Below, piece after piece: positions 55,173 to 64,000 of a stretch of DNA of 64,000 nt. Under the pieces are notes generated by a model. It was not told where the DNA came from. It worked only from the letters and a program-made list of their open reading frames with translations, and did no database searches. The DNA lies in NCBI GenBank assembly GCA_033032865.1, contig JAWHQI010000263.1:3745501-3809500 (forward strand), given 5' to 3'. A program made the position numbers and the translations under genes. Each line of letters starts with the position of its first letter. Within the stretch, counting starts at the first letter, position 1. The stretch is from Dactylorhiza incarnata (lineage: Eukaryota; Streptophyta; Magnoliopsida; Asparagales; Orchidaceae).

Positions 55173-58143
55173 TTATAAATTACCTGAGAGAAATAGCTCG
55201 GGGTACTCCGCAAGCATCGTTTGCTCTCTCTCCCAGGAGAGCTCCTCTCGGCCGCAATTGTCCCACCGGACTTTCACCATCCCAATGGACTTGTTCCGCA
55301 ACTGCTTTACTTCAGTATCTTCGATGCGTAAAGGCTTGACTTTCGTCGACAACCCACTATCAACCGGCACTTTGCCGACCGCAACGATATGAGTAGGCTC
55401 TTGCACTGCCTTCCTCAAAACTGAAATGTGAAACACGTCATATAGACCGCTCAGCTCTGCAGATAGTGCGAGCCGATAAGCCGCATCACCAACATGCTCC
55501 ACAATCTCAAACGGTCCCAAGTACCTTGGACTGAGCTTCTTCAAGCGTCGAATCCTTGATACCCCTTTGAACGGTTTGATCTTCAAGTAAACCCGGTCGC
55601 CAACGGCGAACTCTAGGTTCCTATGCTTGGCGTTGTAATATTTTGCTTGCCTATCCTGGGCAATCAATAGCCTTTCACGTACAGATCGGATCGTCAAAGT
55701 TGCTTCCTCAACGTCCTTTCGCTTTAATAGCTTAGTATCGCCCGTTTCCGCCCAAGACAACGGCGTACGACACTTCTTACCATAGAGGGCCTCGAAGGGA
55801 GCCATATGTATACTGGCTTGGTAGCTATTATTGTAGGCGAACTCGATCATATAGAGATGATCTTCCCACTTCTTTCCAAAATCTAGAGCACACATTCAGA
55901 GTATATCCTCCATAGTCCTGTTGGTCCTCTCGGTCTGTCCATCCGTTTGCGGGTGGAAGGTCGTGCTGAACTTCAATTTAGTGCCCAACAGTTCATGGAT
56001 AAGCCTCCAATCTTTCGATGTGAAACGCCCGTCACGATCGTTGACGATGCTACGAGGGACACCGTGCAGCCGCACAATACTATCAACATAGAGCTTCGCT
56101 AGCTTTTCTACAGAATCATCCTTCCGGTTCGGAATAAAATGCGATACCTTCGTCAATCGGTCCACGATCACCCAGATGGCGTCGTTTCCCTGTTGTGATC
56201 TCGGCAATCCGTGCACGAAATCCATTTAGATATCATCAAACTTCCACTCCGGAATCGGCAAGGACTTCAAAAATCCACCGGGACGTTGACATTGCGCCTT
56301 CACCAACGCGCAAGTATTACACTTGGCCACGTAGAGGGCAATGTCTTTCTTCATACCCGGCCACTAGAAAAGTCTCTTCATGTCCATGTACGTTTTCGTG
56401 CTTCCCGGGTGGATAGAGTACTTGGTATGATGAGCCTCGTACATCAACTCCGCCCATAGAGTGCCAATGTTTGGGACGCACAATCTGCCCTCTTTCCACA
56501 TAAGGCCATCTTCGAAGGAGAAATCAGCGTTTAACCCATCAACGGTTTCCGCTTTATAGCGTTTCATGCTCTCATCCAGCTCCAATGCCTGTCGAACTCG
56601 GTCGGCAAGGTTGTATTGAACCTCCGTCCAGTTCAAGCATGCTGAAGTAGACGCTCTTCTATCAACGCAAATGATCTCCATTTCTTCCAACTCGTGGATT
56701 AGACGCTCATCGTGCATCAAAATCCAATTTGCTTGAGCGGGAGCCCGACGACTCAACGCGTCCGCAACTACATTTCCCTTTCTAGGAGTATATTTGATGT
56801 CGAAGGTGTAGTCCCCAAGGAACTCCATCCACCTCCTCTGACGCATATTCAACTCCCTTTGATCCAGCAGGTACTTGAGGCTCTTGTGGTCGGTAAAGAT
56901 GTCGATCTTCACGCCATACAAATAATGCCTCCAAAGCTTAAGAGCAAATACCACGACCGCTAGCTCCAAATCATGGACCGGGTAATTCCTCTCATGAAAC
57001 TTCAGTTGCCGGGAGCCGTAGGCAATTACCTTTCCGAACTGCACTAGGACACCACCCAAGCCACTCCCCAAGGCGTCGCTATAAATTTCGTAGCCTTCCG
57101 TACCACATGGCGAGCATAGAATGGGCGCCGTGGTCAGACGGCTCTTCAGCTCTTCAAAAGCTCGTGCGCACTCGGGCGACCAAACGAACTTATGATCTTT
57201 CCTAGTCAGTTTAGTGAGAGGGAGTGCAATCCTCGAGAAGTTTTCCACAAAGCACCTATAATAGCCGACAAGTCCTAAGAAACTTCGGACTTCCGCTACG
57301 TTTTTCAACAAAGGCCACGCTCGGATCGCTTCTATCTTCGACGGATCAACTGCAATTCCTTCTCCACTAACAACATGACCAAGGAATGCTACTGACGGTA
57401 GCCAAAACTCGCACTTGGAGAACTTGGCATATAGCTGACTCCTCCTCAAGGTGCTCAGAACTGCGTGCAGATGCCCTACATGCTCCTCTTTCGACTGAGA
57501 ATATACCAAAATGTCGTCGATGAAGATGATCACAAATTGATCCAAATACTCTCTGAACATCCTGTTCATTAAGTCCATGAATACCGACGGTGCATTAGAC
57601 AGACCGAACGGCATCACCGTAACTCATAGTGCCCAAGGCGGGTACTGAACGCTGTCTTTGGAATATCACATTCCCTAATACTAAGCTGATAGTAGCCGGA
57701 CCTTAAGTCAAGCATAGAGTATACCGTCGACCCAACCAGTTGGTCAAGTAAGTCGTCGATTCTCGGAATCGGATAACGGTTCCTCTCGGTCAGCTTGGTC
57801 CGCTACTACTAGGACAACACAAAACTGGTCTTAGGCCCCGAATCCTTCAACAAGGTGAAGAACATCTTCGCGCCTTTTCACAGCTTCTCCTATTCGCGCT
57901 CACTCGAGATCTATTGGGCAGTATTACCTCCAATCTATCCTTGACTAAGGTAAATGACAATTTGATTCATAACACGAAGTCCTTAGACAAATAGGAGAGC
58001 GATGCTCCCACACCAACAGAGCTCTCGTCGAATAGTCGATAATAAGGACAAGGCCTAATTGCACACAAATACAAGACATAAAAATTTGTTGTCAACAGAT
58101 ACAGTGGACACATTTCTATCTCTATCCGCACACGGGGTAGAAA
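55173..58143 (-). pseudogene. element G pol, broken
   Basis: Degenerate protease remnant near 58030 (FDESSVGVGASLSY, where FDSGASHS would be expected). The first RT block ([12 protein letters not shown]) lies near 57700. A one-base deletion before MPFGLSNAP (57617) shifts the frame. A 417-codon stretch follows with FIDDILVYS and RNase H ([15 protein letters not shown]). Integrase has [18 protein letters not shown] and FHPQTDGQTERTNRT. Stops are TAG at 56364-56366, TAA at 56226-56228 and TGA at 55896-55898. The C-terminus (VKVRWDNCGREELSWERE) is chromodomain-like. The region between protease and RT is shorter than usual. Confidence 0.92.
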
Positions 58144-59324
58144 TCATATTAGGAGATGATCATCCATACCTGTGGCAACATCGCATTGTTGAATGACCTT
58201 TTGCTGGCCATAAGAGTAGACTCTCGGCTGGGTTAGAGAAAACTGGGGAATCGAAGACTCCACCGCCTTGCCTTTCTCCATAGGAGCTGAACCCATCGGA
58301 CGAGCATAGTCCACTTCTCCGCTTTTTGCTTTTGGGGGACCACTTCGACACACCGCGGCTTTGTGTCCCACCTTCCCGCAAGTGAAACAAATTAAGGAAC
58401 ACCGTGCAGTCTTAGCTTGCACAGAGTTAAACTTTCCTTGTTTCTTCTGAACTCAGACTTGGACTGAGAGACCGGCGCATGAAACTCTGACTTTTTTGCA
58501 TTGAAGTCTTTCGTGCGCTGCATACTCTTCATATCCATTTCCAGAGACTTAGCTGTTTTCACTAAGACGTTGAAGCCGGGTAACTTTGGACCCACAAACA
58601 TTAGTCTTAGGTCATCTCGCAGCCCATTGTAGAACTTGCTGACCTTGGTCTCCTCATCTTCCCACATAGACCTCTCATAACGACCCAGACTGATGAACTC
58701 AATCAGGCACTCATCCACTGAGTGTTCTCCCTGCTCTAGGTGTGAACACTGATCTTGTTGTGCAGGAATCTCGGTTAGGGGTATAAACTTTAGAAGGAAT
58801 GACTCATGGAAGTTTTCCCAAGAGATTTCGGTAAGTTGTCTCCCACCAAACTTGTGCAACGACTCTTCTTCCCACCAAAGTCTTGCTTCTTTTATAAGTA
58901 GGAAGGTGGTTAAGGTTACCAACATATCTTTGCTTATAAGCATTGACATTAAAGTCATCTTTATTTCTGACAACCACTCAGCAGCTCTCCCAGGGGATTC
59001 CGTCCCCGCTAAGGATGGAGGGTTGAGGCTCAAAAAGTACTTTAATTGCTGATCACGCGCTCGCCCCACAACTACCTGCGCAACTCGACGTTCCACCCTC
59101 AGCTCTACCGCAGGTTCCACTGCAGCAACAGTTACAGGGGCCACATCTAGAGTCGGAGTAGTAGGTTGTGCAAGCCGCCCAGACTGAGTGTTGATCATCG
59201 CGAAGACCGCTTCAGCGACTAACTTGATCATCTCAACCGAAGGAGTGGTCGCTGGCACCTCAGACGACCCACTACTTTCAGCGGTGTTACGAGGTTGAGA
59301 CGGCCCCGCACCACTCCTAGTCAC
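58144..59324 (-). pseudogene. element G gag, frameshifted
   Basis: Starts at ATG 59324. It has a gypsy gag domain (AAEWLSEI, ARLWWEEE, WENFHESFLLKFIP, FISLGRYERSM) over about residues 90-260. A frameshift near 58400-58430 separates it from the zinc knuckle CFTCGKVGHKAAVC, which continues in another frame to a stop at 58144. Confidence 0.9.
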
Positions 59325-59532
59325 CTATAATCGTGTAAGACACAATTTGGTGACTGAAAACATAGCAAACAACAATCATGGAACGCTCAGGTTCCGCAAA
59401 CAAGTATGTTTTTCCATTCCTAAGTGGAAATTCTTATTAGTTTTTGTCATTTTAGGTGAATGCACATCCCGTGCACACCACACCTTAAAAGAAATTCGTC
59501 CTGAATTCGCTAAACTACGGATCGACGCCTTA

Positions 59533-59544
59533 AGTCCGATACCA
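59533..59544 (-). promoter_or_regulatory. primer binding site, element G
   Basis: The minus strand reads TGGTATCGGACT, a few bases from the 5' LTR. It resembles the initiator-Met tRNA 3' end with mismatches. Confidence 0.65.
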
Positions 59545-59547
59545 AAT

Positions 59548-61524
59548 TGTAACACCCTGCCAGTACGAATAGTATAACAGTCGGTCCGGCCAGGACCCCA
59601 CGCCATACAAACCACACTAGCTAGGAGTTAAAAGGTGATAAACAGAAATAACTACAACAGAGTATACTAAACACTAGCGGAAGCATAATGATTTAACATT
59701 TCATTTAGAACTGTCCACTATCATAGGAATGAAACCATAAAATAGAGTTACGGCCTTAAGGCCTTACATTCACCAATGTACAAAACTCAGAACATACTTC
59801 GGCACGCAGGCCAGCAATACATGAGAAAGCAGAAAAGGGAGGCTGGCCTTCAAGGGCCAACTCAGCAAAAGGGCCACCGCCCGCTATTTCCCACTAGGCC
59901 CACATGCACCTGCATAAGAACATTCCACCAAGCGGTGGCAAACAAAGTAACGGTCAGCACAGCTGACCAAATTATAACGACCACACCCCTTTCCCGGGGT
60001 GGCGGAGCTTCTACCCTGCAAGCAAGTCATACTAGCACAAGTATTAATATAAAGAAAGTGCAACTACACAAGGTGAGGTTTCAAGCACAATCAATCTTCT
60101 AGGTTGAGCATCAAAAAGGAGGGAACCTAGGTATGCACATGATGTTGGTTGTGTTCACTCGAAGGTTCCCCACAACCGCCTAAACAACCGCATGAGGCTA
60201 ACAACATCAATTCCACCAAACACTCCATCGTAAGGGCCATCGCCTTAGGTGGGAAAAAGAGCTTTTGGTCGGTCTAGGCAAGACGCCTTTCGCAACCTCT
60301 CCCAAGGTCGTTCGGGTTTACAAGAGACAAATCCCTCTACCGCCGCGCCTGGAAACGGGTTCAGTTCAGCCAATTCCCGTGCTCTTGTCATCGATTGAAC
60401 ACACGATGCGGGTATGACATCACCTCAGCCCGTAAGGGTTTAGCACTTGTTAGTGCTACACAAAACATAAGTTACAACACCCAAGCCTACAAGAGGACTT
60501 AGGCTTTACACGTAACCAAAAAGGAGGTACAAGACCACTCCTCAACAATTCTAGTGGTGAAGGTTTGCATTCAACTATTCGCAAAGCATGGGGCTTTCGT
60601 TAGGATCTTCACAAGACGCCTACGCTTAAATCCCGCAATAATATCGCATATATCACGGAGTCATTCTCCGGCACGCATTCTAGGCTTAACCTAAATGCAA
60701 CGCCGCAAATCAAGCATCACCGATTCGGGCTCACGGCCACGAATATGCTTCACACACAATGCCTAAATCCGCACGACTACTGGATTTTCTACATGCAATA
60801 TGCCGGGGACGGACACAATCAACCCGGAGTTCCGAAGAACTTGAGGAGATCCTACAGTTCACCCATTTGGTGAAAGGGATTCCTCATGCAAACATAGAAA
60901 GAGGAATGAAAGGACAAATAACAAGTCCAAAGTTTGGGAGGAAGAATCGTTACCCTAGGAGCGTTCTTCTTAGCCATGGATCTGAGATTTTACACGGAGG
61001 GATAGGACCGCACCGTGCTGCACTCTCCAGATCTGGAAACGGCTCGCGAAACGGAGCTCCGGAGCTCCGTCAATGGCGGGATCTCTCCTTCTTCTTCCTT
61101 GCCTCCTTCTTCTTTCTCTAACCTTGGAGAGAGAAAGGCCTTGGATTAATGAGGGATTAACCCCTCTCCAAAGACCTAAGACCCTCTAGCAACTAATCCT
61201 AGCCGTCGGATCGGATTCCAATAGATTTGATCAGCCTGATCTTCTTCTCCGCTCAAATTCGCGGAGCAGAATAAACAGGGCGCACGAGCATCGACGCACG
61301 GTCAGTGGTCATGCGCAAGCACTTCCCCTGATCGTGCGCACTTACCGCAACAGAACTATGAATCCTTGCGAATTAACGCATGATCGCTGACACACGATCA
61401 CTGGTCGTGCGCGAAGAGGGACAGTGGTCGTGCGCGAAGAGCTGCTATGAAATTTCCAGCCTAATCCGAGCGCAGCACCACCTCTCCGCCTAATTCGCTG
61501 TACTATGAATTTTGGGGTTTTACA
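59548..61524 (-). repeat. element G 5' LTR (right copy)
   Basis: 1,977-bp partner of the left LTR, starting TGTAACACCCTG and ending TTTTACA. It carries an extra segment of about 20 nt near 61305-61330 within the GTGGTCGTGCGC-type repeats. Confidence 0.93.
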
Positions 61525-62541
61525 TGAATACCAACCTAGAGGTGGGTGGGCCCCAACCCACCGCTTCCATTTGCCACTACGGGAGTATCTTGGGAGTCTT
61601 GCTAGCTCCAAAAAGGGGGAACTAAAGGTCTGTGCTCCTCAAGTCGAAGTGTGTGAGTTTCACTTGTGTGAACATAGCATAAACTGCATAACCCTGCATG
61701 TCATGGCATAAGCATTGCATTTCAACCCCCCCCCCCCCCCCCTATCGTATAAATCGGCATGGGACTTTTTATACGATAGACCTTGCTAAATGACCCCTTG
61801 GTCTATAGGTTTGTATGGGCATTCCTATAAACTAATGGTTATTTTTCTATTGTATAACTGTTTTACTTATTGTTCTTTATATGCTCCTTACCATGCTTCA
61901 ATTACTGCTTCGATTGTATTTATACACTGTGTAGTGGTTGACAATTCCTGTAGAATAGATCCACTATCATCTGCTTTATTTTATACCCCTTGTTGTCCTT
62001 CGCTTCATCCTCCCGCATGGTGCCAAGGAGCCATTGGGGGAGGGGTGGGGAACATAAGGCTTAGTCTTTTTGACTAACGGTCAGTGGACCATATCATTTT
62101 AGGGGATCGAGGAGACGCAGTAGCACTAGAGGTCGGTGCAGGTGGAGGTGGGCCAGTCTAGTACAGGAGCACCAATTTTAGGATCAGTGAGTGATTAGTA
62201 GCTTGCTTCCACGAGTGACCTTGTAGTGAGGACATGATGTACAGGGCATGAGCCCTTTATTATTGTTATCTTTCTATTCAGTTATTATCTGTGGACATTT
62301 ACCCTTATGGTTTTATATTTCATGTGATTTGGACTTGAGCTTATATATTCATTTGTATTCTTTTCTTCTTCTGTGATCGATATGGCCGGCAGGATCGACG
62401 TTTTGTAGTGGCGACCTTCCCGAGTATTGTTGTCACTGTAAAGCGGCGGTTATGGGCATAAGACCCGGTTTTGAAAGCAAAAAAAGGGGTCTTAAAAACT
62501 TGTGATTGTGTGCATGATGTGGAATGGATTACATAGTTACA
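61525..62541. other. right part of element H
   Basis: Continues H after the TGAAT duplication. Includes a C run at about 61726-61742 and a perfect hairpin. Ends near ...TTACA. No gene seen. Confidence 0.5.
61742..61779. repeat. perfect 12-bp hairpin in element H
   Basis: CTATCGTATAAA at 61742-61753 pairs exactly with TTTATACGATAG at 61768-61779 around a 14-nt loop, right after a C homopolymer. Confidence 0.85.
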
Positions 62542-64000
62542 GGATTCTTCTTAGGGGTAGGCCTTTACAAAATGGCCTTTCCCTTGCCTTTAGTTGATGG
62601 TGTTGGTGTTGTTGAACCAAATACAAATGACCCATGCTGCTTCATTTGTATTTCTTCATGTGGAGCTTTAAGTACACTATACCCAAGGTCTTTTCTTCCT
62701 TTCCAGTGAGGAGCATTTCTAGCCCCGCTGGAGGAATATCTATTTTCAAGTGACCATACATGCTGTCATGGTCATAGTTGTTGGATGCAAGAACCACTTT
62801 TTTGAAAATGGTCTGTTCTACATTATCTTTTCCAATATTTCATTTCTTTTTCTCGGCCTTCTTGTTATAACCTAAGCAACTTCTATACTGGGCAAAAAAG
62901 CTGTCAATGATTGGCAATATAGTATGTGGCTTGGAAAACTTAGCCCTAACATCCTCTCATTTAGGAGATTCTTCTCAAGATCCATAATGATCTTGTTCTT
63001 ATTGCTTATGGTCCCGATTTGGATAATTAACAAACCTCTCAACTTGCTAATCTATTTGCTCATATGAGTAAGCCTTTCAGCTGTGTCATCACAAACAGAT
63101 TGAGCAAGTTTCAGTGTTTCAATTTCCTCAGCTTGCTTCTTAGCAAGCTTCTTTCCCTTCTCGAGTGCTTCCAAGAGAGCACCATATTGGTTGACCATAT
63201 CATTGAAATCTTTTTCAGATTCAGATTCACCCTCTTCAACATATAATGAGGATGCATCTGAATTTGCACCAGTCTCATATTCAGAATTAGACAAGGAGAG
63301 AGGGGTTTTAGTGATTACCTCATCAGGATGCGTTTCATCTTGATCTTCTTCATCTAGCATGGTCATTAGACCACAGAAGTCTTCATCTTCATTATCAGTG
63401 TCTGAGAATGATAGGGCAGCCCTGATGCCCACCTTGGCAGTAGGATAAATGTCTTCTTCAGTAAAAGCAACAAGCCCAATATGGGTCTCTTCATCTTTTA
63501 AATCTAAAGAGCTTGAGTCACTGTCACTCCAACTCTTCTTCTTATTTTCCAGGAGGATCTTCTCAGATCTCATGGCCTTGTAATGTTTTTTCTCTTCTGC
63601 TTCCTTTCTCTCTTTTCTTTTGACTGGCCAGTCAGCAATAACCTGTCCAGACCTGTTGCAACAATAGCAAACAATGTCGGCATTAAAATGTTTATTTTGT
63701 TTAGAACCATAGCTTTCCCCTATGGGGTCTCTTCTTAGTCTATCAGTGTTGCTGTGGGGGCTTCTTTGAGCTGGAGGCAGAGGAAGACTTGCTCTTCCAT
63801 TGTCTCCTTCTGCTCAATATATTCTTGAACTGTTTGGAAAACAAGGTAAGTTCTCCATCAGTTAGCACATCTTCAGAAGTGGAGGGTTTTGAGCTGTCTG
63901 TATCAACATTTCTCCTTGGAGGGGAGGGGGTATTTTCTCTGCACCTTCTGGAGCTTTCAGCTTTGAAGGCCACATACTTTTCCTTGTTGTTTGCCTTGTT
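62542..64000 (-). pseudogene. element F gag, central part (continues beyond window)
   Basis: Minus-strand homology to A and B gag. The region homologous to A's [10 protein letters not shown] is near 62760, and a coiled coil runs about 63060-63220. An open acidic stretch at 63052-63573 includes EEDQDETHPDEV (B has EDQDESHPDEV). Zinc knuckle 1 near 63627-63671 is broken to CYCCNRSGQVIADW, the His and last Cys being lost. A stretch at 63743-63973 matches B's KAESSRR and RRRQWKSK. The gene start is right of the window. Confidence 0.88.

Larger units (their letters stand above)
53155..61524 (-). mobile_element. element G: Ty3/gypsy chromovirus-type, complete ends, broken genes
   Basis: 8,370 bp, minus strand. 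The LTRs are 1,954 bp (left) and 1,977 bp (right), and TGAAT is duplicated at 53150-53154 and 61525-61529. gag, RT-RNase H-integrase order and a chromodomain-like end identify a gypsy chromovirus, probably the Tekay/Del group. The LTRs differ by about 1-2% by eye plus an indel near 61305, so it is fairly young. Several stops and a frameshift disable it. Confidence 0.95.
49274..62541. mobile_element. element H: non-coding LTR-like insertion (about 4.9 kb without G)
   Basis: Interrupts F gag. The left end begins TGTGTAACATCCC or TGTAACATCCC (49274-49276), typical of gypsy LTRs. The right end is probably ...TTACA at 62533 or 62541. No retroviral protein motif is found in 49276-53154 or 61525-62541, and no second LTR is seen, so a large solo LTR or a non-autonomous element is likely. 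A clean TSD was not established (ggatc versus ggatt at the flanks). Confidence 0.6.
31470..64000 (-). mobile_element. element F: old copia element, split by A and by H/G
   Basis: Minus-strand element running off the right edge. Pieces in order from its 3' end: LTR (31470-32441 and 44310-44990), polypurine tract, short ORF3 remnant, pol (45814-49078), end of gag (to 49273), and the rest of gag (62542-64000). Element A sits in its 3' LTR; H, with G inside, sits in gag. The reading order and homology to A and B join across both gaps. Heavily mutated. Confidence 0.9.

Overview
The window is repeat-rich nuclear DNA of a flowering plant. I recognise no ordinary host gene, tRNA, rRNA or CRISPR array. 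Nearly everything is LTR retrotransposon, nested several layers deep. The evidence is TG...CA long terminal repeats, primer sites matching the initiator-Met tRNA 3' end, polypurine tracts, matching 5-bp target duplications, and Ty1/copia or Ty3/gypsy protein motifs. The species cannot be told from the sequence.

Layout. (1) 1-4789: the end of a very long LTR (element C), filled by about 75 copies of a 51-52 bp GC-rich self-complementary unit; a 1.43-kb block of it is duplicated. C lies inside the 5' LTR of element B. (2) 4790-14511: element B, a decayed copia element (gag, pol without integrase, and an extra third ORF, 'ORF3'). (3) 14512-19591: the 3' part of element D (RNase H end, ORF3, 2.0-kb LTR), into whose pol B inserted. 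(4) 19592-21386: unclassified LTR-like sequence. (5) 21387-30851: element E, a complete but decayed minus-strand copia element with TSD CACAA. (6) 31470 to the window end: element F, an old minus-strand copia element cut by two large insertions. (7) 32442-44304: element A inside F's 3' LTR. A is complete, with TSD GAAAT, two 1,524-bp LTRs showing only four differences by eye, and open gag (771 aa), pol (1062 aa) and ORF3 (796 aa). (8) 49274-62541: element H, about 4.9 kb of non-coding LTR-like sequence inside F gag, itself split by element G (53155-61524), a complete but broken minus-strand Ty3/gypsy chromovirus with TSD TGAAT.

How the parts work together. A, B, D and F are one copia lineage resembling the SIRE/Maximus group: large gag with two widely separated zinc knuckles, gag and pol as separate frames, and a further gene between pol and the 3' LTR. 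ORF3 is conserved at both ends in A, B and D. The spacer before it carries a shared arrangement, AGGTACG(T/C), then ATAAATAG 55-69 bp on, then an ATG starting Met-Ala-Pro, which looks like a dedicated internal promoter. In A, D and F (and in E, which lacks ORF3) the same spacer also carries the short motif that is repeated in that element's own LTR. Each LTR family has its own self-complementary or CG-containing repeated motif. This coupling of a private LTR motif to an internal ORF3 promoter is the most interesting signal here. Element A is the copy most likely to be, or recently to have been, mobile.
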